Source: Bolinopsis microptera (taxonomy: Eukaryota; Ctenophora; Tentaculata; Lobata; Bolinopsidae). From it: DNA of 64,000 nucleotides. The position numbers were made by a program, and so were the translations under genes. How positions within the stretch are numbered: the first letter of the stretch is position 1; each line of letters begins with the position of its first letter. Location of the stretch: the NCBI RefSeq assembly GCF_026151205.1, contig NC_087074.1, positions 9,279,726 to 9,343,725 on the forward strand, given 5' to 3'. The notes under the pieces are model-generated. The model was not told where the DNA came from. It searched no databases and saw nothing but the letters and a program-made list of their open reading frames with translations. Shown in pieces: positions 24,201 to 35,285 of the stretch.

Positions 24201-27200
24201 AGTCATCCTGTATACTGCAAAATGCGACTGTTTAGTGAAAGTCAACCCAGTGCAAACTGGAGAGTGGAGGTGGACTGAACTTATCCGCTCGGCTTAGACT
24301 CTTGTTAAAATGTATTTCTTAGAAACTGTATGGAGAGCATATATAGACTGCTTCATTTAACTAAAAACATACTAACACAAATTGTCGGTCATCTTGGTAC
24401 ATTCTCCTCCCGGTGAGTAATACCCATCTTTCTGACAGGTTAGAGTTCCTCGTCCCAGCAAATAATAACTATCTTCACAGGAGATAAAGATCTTGAAGCC
24501 GGGTGGTACTGGCATTCCTGGATCCGTGTACCCGTGTTCTATGTCACTTGGAACTTGGCATACTGCCATGAAGGTTTGCGACATCAGCATATTTGAATTT
24601 TTTTGAACATTCGAGTATACCACCTTCTAATATTGAAGCAACTGTCTCGATATATAACGCCATATTCACAGTTTTGATTGATACACATTTCAGTTCAAAT
24701 CGATAATCTCTTCAAAACGACAAAAGTTAGACTCACTCGTTGGTGAACACATTTCACAGGTTTTCTTGCAGTTCTGTAGCATGTAAAAGGGTTTGTTCTG
24801 ACACTGACCTCTGCTCTTGTGTCCATCGCATGTTTGTTTGTACTGGGATATTCAAGATATGAGACTCATTCAAGGAAATAATTTCTGACCCTCAGTTTCT
24901 TCCGATAGTTAAATTAGACCACATAAAATATAATAGAAAGGATTAATTTTACCTGATGATCAGAACAGTCGATGTCTTTATCCGGGTCGTAGTTGTCCCA
25001 AAGTGCTTTAACCTCCGCAGACAGCTCCCCCTCGATGTAGGTTGTATCTTCCAGGTCGGCTGCTTTCTGGACTATATCTTTCACCTGCACGGAGTATCTT
25101 CATTGGGACGGCAAATTTGAATCAACCGCAGGTTAGTCGTCATGAAAACTTTTAACATTCTAAATTCCTGAATCAACTGAAAATGTCAGCCATTTAGGCC
25201 ATACTGTTTGTCACACGGCATAATGCTGTTATTGCATGTTTGTGGGGAACATTATACGACTAACTCTAACCTCAATATCCGATGCACACTCATCCTCCTC
25301 TAAATCTATATTGCACAGGAGTTTCTCCTCTTCCAACATAGCCAATAACTCTTCCCCCTTCTTCTTTTCCTCGGCTCTTTTCTTATCTTCCTCCCGCTTT
25401 TTAGCCTCCTGGCGTTTTTTCTCACCCTCTTGACGCAACTTTATCTTTTGATTCTCCTCGTATGTCACTTGGTATGGGAAAAGAAGTTGAAATTATGAAT
25501 TGTACGATATCTAATTATCGAATGAGTTCAATGTTTGACTAATCGAATCATCAGTTATTGTACTTGTAGTTACTTACGTTACTTTTTTTACAGACTCCGG
25601 TCCCAGAGATACGAACTTTCGTCATACATTTAGATAATGATTCCAGGTATAATATCAGGTAGTAGAGACTAGGTAGGACAAGTGAAATTACTACTGTTTA
25701 GGAGGAAACGCGAGCTTTCAGTGTGCTACACTTTCATCAGGCTCAAATTATTTGTTATATAGTATTAGTAGTGCCTAATAGTATCAAAATGAAAGTGTAG
25801 CACACTGAAAGCTCGCGTTTCCTCCTAAACAGTAGTTTCACTTGTCATACCTAGTCTCTACTACCGGATATTATCCCTGGAATCATTATCTTATCATGAG
25901 ACTGATAAACAGTGAACCTCTCCAGAATCTCATACATTTAGATACTCACACAAATTAAGTTGAGAGCACATCTCACAGGTTTCAGGACAGTGGTATCTCA
26001 TATACCGGGTCTGGGACTGACACCAGGACTTGTGTCTGTATGTCCGACATTTGTCAGGTCTTATCTTATCTAGACACAATCCCTCTCCCACTGAGAGGAA
26101 TGCTTTATCAATATCTAGTTGTCATGGTGATCGTGATCGTGTTCAGTCGGTGCACCTCAAAATTATAGCCGCCCTATCTGAGATCTTGAAATGTTCAATC
26201 TCTTATTCTTAACTACGAATCATACCTTCAGTATGTAATGATCTCATGTGTCGCTTCCAAATTCAGAAAACTACTTCATAATATTAAGATACAAATATCG
26301 CAAGTAAATACAACTCGTATTTACCTATTTTCCCGAGTGTTTGTTTCTTTGTAATCAGCCACCCTACGTTACTTGCTAAACCTCCGTAGTCTGAAGAATT
26401 TGTAATTGGTTTTTCAATTGATTAACTAAAATTAATCTGCAAATACCATTTCAGATCTGAGTACTGGTGGGGATGTGAACCATTTTTTCTGACACGTGAC
26501 ATCTATAATTAACCAACCAGTTACTTTTTAACCATCTTTCAACATTGCCCGATCCAGAATTAAGTTTCACGAAGACTTTTCTGTGATCACTTTAAGTCTT
26601 ACCTATTTGAGGTAGAGGTAGAGGTTGAGGCTGATCGAGTTGGGGTCGTGGTCTAGGGCGGATCTTCTTAACAACTTTTGGCTTGATTCTTCGAACTTTG
26701 AAATGAAGCAAATCAAATTCAACACGCAGTGTAATATAAGGGTCAGATAAAATTTAGAAAAATGCTTACTTCTCTAGCTTATATATCGTGATAACTAGGA
26801 AATCATTGTATCAGGTGTCTTCTTCAATGGCATTATAATGGCCACCATCAGATTTAGGAATATCCAGCAGCGTTATTGGGAGTAAGACTTCATCACTGAG
26901 GAGAATGGACCAAAGCCAATACGGCAATAGAGCGATAAGGAAATTCTATGCAATGAGTGTTTTCTTAGATTTCTTAAGGCCATTTTTGATTTTGCCCGAT
27001 TTGATAATATATTTATCAAATAGGAGCCGATACGGTGCTTATGTTTTGAATATCATATTGATGGCCATATTTGTCATCTAGTCGTTGTCATAAAAGATGT
27101 ACAATAAGCTCACTTATGATATTTATATCAATATCAATGTGACCTTCTATTTAGGTCAACTAGTTTGTAATTTTAAATATGATTTATAACAAGAATAAAA

Positions 27201-30200
27201 ATCTTTCAATTTTCTAATTCAATTTTAAATCAATCTTTAACCAAAAATATTTTCCAATGTACATTCATTAAAACTCCAATAAAATCGATAAAAATGCAAA
27301 ATGTGCAGTGTCAAAGCTTTTTTATAATCTATATACAAAGAAAATATGTCATATCCGTTTCAAACGTCCGTAGTAGGCCCCTCCAACTCTGAAAAAATTG
27401 GATGTTAAATGATTTTTTCAGAGCGAAGGTTTCATGCAAACCTTGATCGGTAAAATCACCATGATGTACTGAGTATGTGCACAGAAACAGCTAACGTTTC
27501 TGAAGTAGACTAGGAATAGGAACAAGGAAGACATGCAAGTTGATGAAATGAAGTATTTTTATTGCTTGTAATGTTGGAGGGGCCCACTTTACCCTGACAA
27601 CGCAAATAAACAACATAGAACTTGAAAGAACTTACTCAACAATCAACAACTATTACTCTGTCACAAACACGAAAAATGCTTCAAGAATACGTTTTGGGAG
27701 GTTTACTTACATTCGTCGGCGGGCTCAGCATCTGAAATTTTAAGAGATTAATGACAATTTCCTTTTTAATCCGTTTACAGGACCAAGACACTTTATTTTC
27801 ATGAAAATGGTTTCAAGCACAATATTCTACACACACTAAAACCAACCAGCTTCTCGCTTATTTCTCCTTCTCTTCTTGTTTCGTCTCCGGGCGTCCTTGG
27901 TGTTTTCTTCTACCTCCTCTTCCATGATAACTTCTTCGACAACCTTCTCAGGTTCGCTAGCAACCTCTGTCTCTACAGCAGCTACTTCCTCTTCGCTCTA
28001 TTAAATGAGATTCACTATTCAAAATGATAGCTTAGATTCAATTAGTTTATTATTAGAGTAACTGTTAGTCCCGATTGAATATGATCATTTTATTATTTTC
28101 ATTATTATTATTATTACATCTCCTTCAGTGTAGTAGTATGAATTATCGAATCCATCTCCATCATCATAGTAAGCATCTCCTCCAGAGGCATACCCATCAC
28201 TGCCACCTGCATAGTAACCATCATCACCAGCGTAGTAACCATCATCACCAGCGTAGTAACCATCATCACCAGCAGCATATCCATCACCACCTGTAGCATA
28301 TCCATCACCACCTGCAGCATATCCATCACCACCAGCAGCATATCCATCACCACCGGCAACATAGTATCCATCACCACCAGCAGCATATCCATCACCACCA
28401 GCAGCATATCCATCACCGCCAGCAGCATATCCATCACCACCAGCAGCATATCCATCACCACCGGCAACATAGTATCCATCACCACCAGCAGCATATCCAT
28501 CACCACCAGCAGCATATCCATCATCCCCAGCAGAATATCCATCACCACTAGCAGCATATCCATCACCACCGGCAACATAGTATCCATCACCCCCAGCAGC
28601 ATATCCATCACCACCGGCAGCATATCCATCACCACCAGCATCATAGTATCCATCACCGCCAGCAGCATATCCATCACCACCAGCAGCATATCCATCACCA
28701 CCAGCAGCATATCCATCGCCACCTGCAGCATATCCATCACCGCCAGCAGCATATCCATCACCACCAGCATAGTAACTATCGTCACCTGCAGAATATCCAT
28801 CATCACCAGCATAATAACCATCATCACTAGCAGTATATCCATCGTCAGGAGCAACATAGTAATCTTCGCCGCCAGCGACATAGTAATCATCGTCACCTGT
28901 AAAGTGGGGCTAGGGTGAGCATATTTTAAATTGATATGTGGCGGTTAAGCAACATATCAATTTGCTCATTGGCCAAAAGCAATCGAACGAATGGCATTTA
29001 GGGGACAATATATATTAAATGGTCCTGACCTGAAGTTTCGTATCCAGCATCCTCACCAGCTGATCCGCTGTTGTCATAATTGTAGTCATAGCCAGAGTCG
29101 CTATTGTCGTAGTTGTAATCGTAACCTGAATCGCTGTTGTCATAGTTGTAATCGTAGCTCGAGTCGGCATCTCCGCCAGCAGAAGTTGATCCACTACTGT
29201 CATAGTTGTAATCGTAGCTGGTTTCACTGTTGTCGTAGTTGTAATCGTAGCTGGTGTCGCTATTGTCGTAGTTGTAATCGTAACTTGATTCACTATTATC
29301 GTAGGTATCATAGTTGTAACCATCCGATCCTGAGTTGCTTGCACCCCTTTCTAGAGCTAATCTCTCGTAATAATCCTTAGCGGATCCTGGAGCACCTGAT
29401 AAAGAATAAAGCTGTAGTTAATGGTACTTTTTACAGTCAAACTTCTATCATCATGCTTTGATTCATTTGATCCCTGGATGTAGCAGGCCTACTTTCTTCC
29501 CAAAAACGTTTTTTTGAGCTGCTAGTAGACCAATTATGCCGTCTAAAAATGTTGGTCCTCGAATAAGGATATGATTATTATTTTCTTACAGCTGATGTAT
29601 TCATGTTTTCCCTGGATCCTTGTTCCTTGGATCTCAATCCCACGATACATGTCAGCGCAGAAGGTTTCTCCCTTTCCTCCGTCATACTGGATCTCTTTGT
29701 AGTTGCCTGAGCGGAGAGTTTATTAATAAAATATTCTTATTTAATTGTCTTCGTGACGTTGGGAAATTTATGAATTCATTCATAACCATCACCAAGATGT
29801 AGCCAACTTTGGCCAATATTAACTTCGCCTGTTAAGGTTTCTTTCATTAATTCTAAAACTACCCATTAAGTATAAACTTACCCTCGTAATCATCACATTG
29901 AGGCACGTAATGTGTGGAGACTTGAGGGATCACGTATTGAGCATTAACATAGGTCGGCTCCATGGCTGATTTAGCGGCTCTTTGACAAGCAGTCTCTTCT
30001 GGTGCTGGGTAACGGCTATCATCTCCACCTGTAATATCCCTCCCTGATTAATTGTATTTTAACTACTTTGTTTATTTTAAATATGTGAGTAACCTGTTAA
30101 GTTAAAGATTCTCCATTGGCAGTGGGAATTGTGCTGATGGTGTGAAAATCTTCTTACTTACACTCTTTATACAACTACTTACCGATCTCCTCGCATCTAG

Positions 30201-31162
30201 CAGAACCTTCCATTTCTCCGAAAGCACCACAGGTCAACTGCCCGTATCCCATGTTTTTGAAACCCTCGTAACAGTAAACGTTGACTGTTGCTCCGGCGGG
30301 GATCATGATCATCTCAAAATCGGTCCAACCGTTCTCCACATCAGGTGGCGTACAAACTAACAAAATTGGAGATTCAGATAAATTAAGTTGACTGCCACTT
30401 GCTTTTGAGGTTTTCTCACAGGTTTCAATTGGAAGAAATTTCTCAGATTTTTGTTGGCACCCATCTAATATCATTCTGATACCAAAATCTGTAAATAAAG
30501 CAATTTTAAAAGCATTGTTTTGAACTATTCTAATCTGTAACTCACGGGTAGCGCCACACCAGCCGCAAGTTTGCGCACAGTTCATGACCATGACAGCAGA
30601 GTATTTCTCACAGTGGCTCTGGGTCTTGTACCATTCACAGTCCTTGGTGGAGCAAGTGTCCCGGCAAAGCTCCATACTCTCCGGCTCTCGTTCTGTCAGA
30701 AGGGTGTTTGTTAAGGGTGTGATAGATGCTTGAGGAAATGATGCAGCTTAAAGAGTACAAAATATTGATTTCATAGCTGCAGGCAACTGGTAAAAATGAG
30801 TTAAGTTCAACTTAGTTCATGAATAATGTGGATATGTTTTATTAGCATGGCTCTCACGACAGTTAGACAAAACCACTCGACTAGAGTGAAAGTTAAACAG
30901 CTACCTAGAACTTTCATTCACACACGGTAGTAAAATATAAACTGCTGGTACCTGGTCTAGGATCTACAGCAGTACCGGGTTCACCCCCGTCTCCACCTCC
31001 ACCTCCACTACAGAACCCACAGCTTTTAGCACACATCTCTTTGAGAGTATCCCCATAACTCTCACAATACCCGGCCTCTTTGTAGTAGCTGCAATCTGCG
31101 CTGGTGTCGGAGCATCCACTCACCAGAGCGATCTGAAGAACGAACAGCACAAACCCCCTCAT
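21282..31162 (-). CDS. Secreted modular matrix-like protein: ShK, sushi (CCP) and thyroglobulin type-1 domains around Tyr/Asp/Gly repeats, 23 exons, 1,423 aa
   Basis: Exons: 31162-30952, 30692-30546, 30356-30183, 30028-29882, 29706-29590, 29395-29030, 28896-28118, 27997-27847, 27731-27711, 26695-26603, 26069-25950, 25467-25271, 25084-24953, 24842-24737, 24562-24379, 24207-24100, 23926-23811, 23371-23239, 22974-22737, 22542-22315, 22177-22039, 21739-21560, 21466-21282. Phases close. An in-frame TGA precedes the ATG. Order: signal peptide; ShK 1 (aa 17-51); ShK 2 (about 79-114); CCP 1 (about 121-176); Tg1 1 (about 190-265); DYNYDNS repeats (266-387); GGDGYAA repeats (388-647); acidic then basic linker; RP/PQ-rich linker; ShK 3 (about 742-770); charged E/K/R helix (776-841); ShK 4; CCP 2; Tg1 2; ShK 5-6; CCP 3; Tg1 3 with canonical CWCVD; ShK 7; CCP 4. 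It is probably extracellular or structural, which is inference. Acceptors of the last two exons are ambiguous (21739 or 21730; 21466 or a nearby AG). Splitting into two genes is possible but not needed. Confidence 0.82.
25633..25890. mobile_element. Foldback MITE inside a matrix-gene intron
   Basis: Arms of about 105 bp (25633-25737 and 25789-25890) are near-perfect inverted copies around a loop of about 50 bp. A 15-bp direct repeat (TCATACATTTAGATA) occurs at 25622-25636 and again at 25930-25944, bracketing the hairpin and about 40 bp more. The element lies between the ShK 3 exon and the charged-helix exon. Confidence 0.85.
28118..28896 (-). repeat. GGDGYAA-type coding repeat exon
   Basis: A single 779-bp exon of the matrix gene encodes roughly 35 back-to-back units of six to eight residues. 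The commonest is GGDGYAA, with GDDGYYA, GGDGYYVA and similar variants. At DNA level the array is a degenerate 21-bp minisatellite. The product is very rich in Gly, Asp, Tyr and Ala, a composition seen in structural and adhesive proteins. It ends in FDNSYYYTEGD before the acidic linker exon. Confidence 0.9.
29030..29395 (-). repeat. DYNYDNS coding repeat exon
   Basis: The exon following Tg1 1 in the matrix gene. After a short lead it repeats a 10-residue motif of the type SSYDYNYDNS/SGYDYNYDNS about seven times, broken once by a Gly/Ser insert. It is strongly acidic and Tyr-rich, and differs in sequence from the GGDGYAA exon that follows. Confidence 0.88.
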
Positions 31163-32116
31163 ATCTCCTCAAAACTCAGCAAAATCGTAAAATCAAACGT
31201 GTCTCACCTATATGTAAACCATCGGGTGTACTTTGTAACGCGGAAATACTGTATTATATGTTTGCGGTTCTCGTCCAATGGCTGGTCCGTTTATCGCTGC
31301 TCAAAGTAAACAATTTAAGTGCGTCCGTGGTAAACAGTTGAGCCGGCGTCAACACCTTCGGTGAAACCTGCCAGCATCTGCTATTCAATTTGAAAAATGA
31401 AAGGTCATGGTAGCGCTTCCTGTCAGTTTCGAAATTCAGTCGTTTTGGGTCCAAAAAAAGATTAAAATTTGTTGAGGGCCGAAAGTTGTTCAGGTTTTCT
31501 GGGCGTCACGTGATGGTCAAGTCCATTAGCTTGATTGAACACGTGTCGTTTACCATTTGTAAACAAAGTAAAACCTTTCATATTATTTTTATGCCATATT
31601 GTCGCAAATAGACACTTCCGGTAATACCTGAGTGCCCAAACAAATTTACACCATTGTAATACAGAATATAACTTTTATCACGGCCGGCAATTTACTTTAA
31701 GTCAGATTCTCACATTTAATTATAAATAATAGTGATTTTAATAAACTTGAGAACCTGTTTACGAATGATTGGAGGCATCTTAGCAGAAAAGGGGTATTAG
31801 CATGTGTAACCAAAGCAACTTTCTTGGCATAGCTAAAACAAACAATTATATGAGCATATAAATATTAAATAACAGTATCATTACTAACATCGATAAAATG
31901 TCATTAACATTTGATGTTTTACCCATAATTCATTAAGGGAGATCATGCGAAACCACAAAAACGAATAGCAGGTTCTTCCCAAAATGGAAAGAAATTTCTC
32001 AAAAATTCAACTAACAAATACTCGGACACTAAAACGTTCCTTGCTCAATTAATTGATTCTTATATCTGGGTTACTGGGTACCAAAAGATCTCTAATATCT
32101 ATAAAGAGATAAAATC
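31163..32116. other. Intergenic; likely promoter side of the matrix gene
   Basis: No coding exon recognised. It lies between the start codon of the matrix gene and the stop of the orphan gene on the same strand. I could not assign a TATA box or other element with confidence. Confidence 0.5.
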
Positions 32117-32992
32117 CTACGACGTAAGATATTCATTACAAGCAGATATCAAACTCTTGAGTGCCTCCCAAAACTGTTTCTCAACCCCCTTACGTTTTGA
32201 ACTTTCACAGCTCTTAGACTCAATTTCTCTCCGTTCCTTGTTGGAGTAGACGACAGGAGTTATCAAAGTAGCGAAGTAAGCCGTACTCTCTGCTCTATGT
32301 TTTATCACCAAAATTCGTCTCATTCGGTCCTCTAGCTTAGCACGGACCTTGTGAGCTCGCTCAACTGAAGCTCTTATATCGAGTCCTAGCCTTGAACCAA
32401 ACTTGTTCAGTTCAGTGATATTTCCATCTACCACCCAGGAGGACAGACAAAGGAAAGTGTCTGTTATAGAGTTGAATGGTGTTTGTTTTTCTTTCAAGTC
32501 AAAGTTGGGCACTGGTAATTCAACAACTGAGTTTTTCCTGTTTTTCTGGATCTCTGCTTGTTGTTGTAAATACTGTTGTTTAAGTTCCTCTAATCGGGAT
32601 AGTTCCTCTTGCGTATCTTTCTCTTGTTGTAGCTTCAAGCTACAAAGAGATCCCACAACCTCGATCAGGCCCGACACAAGCTCCCCGATCCCGTCAAATG
32701 CAGCCTTTACCTCTGGCAACAGATTCTCACGGACACGGCTAGCGTAGTGAGCGGCTTTATCCTCCTCACTAGAATCATCAGGACCAAACTTGTTGAGCCC
32801 TTTGTTGACGTCGTTAGCCAGGATGTTGAGTGAGTTCACCACATCTGCTGTGAAGAAGAGAACAGTGTTTATCTTCTTACACAGGGTCAATATTTTCTCG
32901 TGAAGTATCTTGTCTTCTGTTTTCACTATTAGTTCAGTGATCTTAGTTTCAGTTTTTTTGATCGTCTGATCTGTGGCTGTCGGTTCACTCAT
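32117..32992 (-). CDS. Intronless orphan, 291 aa, mostly helical
   Basis: A long open frame with balanced composition and no low complexity, opening MSEPTATDQTIKKTETK. No signal peptide and no clear transmembrane segment. A likely coiled-coil segment sits near residues 120-150 (KLQQEKDTQEELSRLEELKQ), and a basic stretch near 225 (AKLEDRMRRILVIKHR). A hydrophobic helix around 95-115 (FDGIGELVSGLIEVVGSL) could be buried. I do not recognise the family. The composition suggests a soluble helical-bundle protein. A putative acceptor (CTTTCTAG) just upstream suggests a 5' UTR intron. The region 32993-33884 beyond it shows no other gene. Confidence 0.6.
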   Translation of the reverse strand: MSEPTATDQTIKKTETKITELIVKTEDKILHEKILTLCKKINTVLFFTADVVNSLNILANDVNKGLNKFGPDDSSEEDKAAHYASRVRENLLPEVKAAFDGIGELVSGLIEVVGSLCSLKLQQEKDTQEELSRLEELKQQYLQQQAEIQKNRKNSVVELPVPNFDLKEKQTPFNSITDTFLCLSSWVVDGNITELNKFGSRLGLDIRASVERAHKVRAKLEDRMRRILVIKHRAESTAYFATLITPVVYSNKERREIESKSCESSKRKGVEKQFWEALKSLISACNEYLTS

Positions 32993-33884
32993 TGTCGCTA
33001 TCTCAAACTAGAAAGTGTAGTTGTTAGTTCAACTATTTGTATCAGCTATGATACTGGCGTCAGTCAACAGCGTTTGGAAAACAATTCATCAGTACATGAA
33101 CATCCGTTTCATTTATTACACAAAAGTATATAAAACAATTTCGCCTGAACAATGAAAACTGTATCACTACACTTAATTAACTTATCTGCCCAAAGTTAAC
33201 CGTTCTTACTTATTCGAAGTGAAGCTAAGTAATCAGTACCGAAAAAGTTAAAACCAATTATCGCAAGATTGCATATGCAATGCTCTTTCAAGAAATCGCT
33301 GAATATCGCGAAAACACAAAAATAACTCATTTTCAACGCTCAACTAAAAGAGTTGCAGGGCACATTTTTGCGGCGCAGTGCAGACGATGCTTACATACTT
33401 TACCTTTACTATTATATTATTGAAATCATCAAATTGATCATTAGCACTTTCGTACTATGTAGGACTATACAAAATACAACGTTTTTCAACACGAAAAAGT
33501 AGCTAAAAGTATAAAGTAGCTATCAGATTACCTCAAATTATAACAGAGTTATATGATTGTTGTAAAGGCTTAAAATCTAATATCTATCGACCCTCTACAA
33601 ACGGCCTAATGAGTTACAAGAACAAGTTGGACGTGCTCGGCCCACTAATAAGTAATACTCTATTAGTGCTTTTCATTGACAAATGAGACCCAACTCTAGA
33701 TGTTATATAGTCACGGTTTCAACTGAATAAACCAGGTCAAGACAGTCGTTAAAACGTGTAGTTACTGTAGTTACAGTATTTACCGCGCTAGTTATCTGGC
33801 GATCAAGTTTCTTAAGTTACTGAATAAGAATTCAAACCTCATTTCAGATGTTAACAGTTTTAAGTTGAAACCTTTCACTTTCCC

Positions 33885-34328
33885 ATGACGATTCCGAACA
33901 GCACTAATGGAGATTTTGCTATAAAGGATGAAGCAGTACGGTACATTTGGGCAGGATGGTTCATCTTCGTTCTTAGTTCATCACTGGTTGGAGACACAAT
34001 CATTCTCATTGCTTCCATCAAGTACAAGGCTATTACATTGCCTAAATTGATAGTCGCTTTTATTCAGCATATTATAGCGGTTAGTGATTTGGTGACCTCC
34101 ATGACTTTCATAGTCATACTCGCTGTCTCGCTGGTTGCCAACAAATGGACAGTTGGGTATGAGATATGCTACTTAAGTCCATATTTATTAATGAATGTCA
34201 GTGATTATCCAAAACAAAAGTTCATGAAAATAAAATTTTTGAAATCTTATTTGCCCCAACTGATAATTATTAATTTTCCCAGACTGATACAAAATGAAGC
34301 AATCTTATTTCTGTGCACAGATTTCTGA
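33885..34328 (+). pseudogene. Truncated copy of a rhodopsin-like GPCR gene
   Basis: The first 60 or so residues nearly match the intact GPCR at 35286 (NST N-terminus, DEAVRYIWAGWFIFVLSS, SLVGDTIILIASIKYKAI). Similarity continues weakly to the end of TM3 entry (CYLSP) and then stops. What follows is unrelated sequence, and TM3-TM7 are missing. It has one extra Ile in IQHIIAVSD relative to IQHIAVSN. It is likely a dead tandem duplicate, though the first part could be an exon of a diverged gene. Confidence 0.75.
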
Positions 34329-34954
34329 CTTTGTCGCCATGAGCCCATGATCACACAGGGTATTTATGCTACTGACCACTACTAGTAATTTATCCATAAC
34401 GTTCAGAACGTGAGATGAGTTTTAGTGAACGCATGTACAGAAAATGTTTAGTGAATGACAAACGTTCCGTATGTGCACTACAACTAAGGTATACAAGCAA
34501 TACACCTACAGTTATAAAACTAATAAATTTCCAAAATTAATTAAATCTGTTAAATTTTGCCGTGGTCATCACCGTGTAGCCAGGCTCTCCCTCCCGAGTC
34601 GCTCTGAATGTAACTGTACTTACGGTTATCCGAGTCTTCATGGCACCAATTGCCGACATCAAAGGAATGTGTACAAGCATGGGTATTGTATTTCAGTATT
34701 ATGTGATGGGATGGAAGCGTTTTAACCAGGTGAACTAGCCACTGGCTACTAGCCAGTCAACACCCTGGATCCACAATATGAAGTTTCGATTATAGATGAA
34801 AAGCTCGAATATATGTACTGCAAATATATTATATTACTACAAATAAATTATATTATTGCCGTGGTGTCATGGGCATACTAACACTACTAGGGGGGCGATC
34901 TTACTTAACACTACTAGATAACCTAAAAGCAGAAAGTGGGCTGAAGACTGAAGT

Positions 34955-35150
34955 CAGTAGATGCAAGATGAGATAGCTAGACTAATGGAGGACAGAAAGC
35001 TATGGAGAACTGTTGTCAATGGATCTCGGGACACTACCCGCCTTAAGTCAGTAAGTCAAGTCAAGTGTCTGCGGTTACTTCTTGGATGCTGTGTAAACGA
35101 CTCAAGTATGGAACCTAACAGTTTCAGTTCCTCTCCAGGAAAGTTCACCG
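34955..35150 (+). mobile_element. Possible LINE 3' scrap
   Basis: A short stretch reads DEIARLMEDRKLWRTVVNGS, which resembles the extreme C-terminus of LINE polymerases (a D-R-x-L-W motif). It is followed by AAGTC-type short repeats, as at CR1/L2 3' ends. It lies between the two GPCR copies. The rest of 34329-35285 shows nothing recognisable. Confidence 0.35.
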
Positions 35151-35285
35151 ATTAATCAGTAATTTAATGCTTTGCTTTTACTTTTTAGCACGCGCTACAG
35201 TTATCTCTTGCTATAAAGGTTCTAAAGTTACTGAATTCTAATTTTAAACATTGAAACTTTCAGTTGATGCCTTTTCTTCTTTGCC

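Noticed and set aside
24372-24390. Stop codon directly after the second sushi domain as the end of a first, shorter matrix gene.
   Set aside because: A GT donor at 24378 joins in frame to the Tg1 exon at 24207, restoring the CCP-Tg1 order seen elsewhere. An alternative end here remains possible.
28075-29380. Plus-strand and other-frame ORFs rich in His, Met or Arg/Cys opposite the matrix-gene repeat exons.
   Set aside because: Shadow frames of the GGDGYAA and DYNYDNS coding repeats, without splice or domain support.
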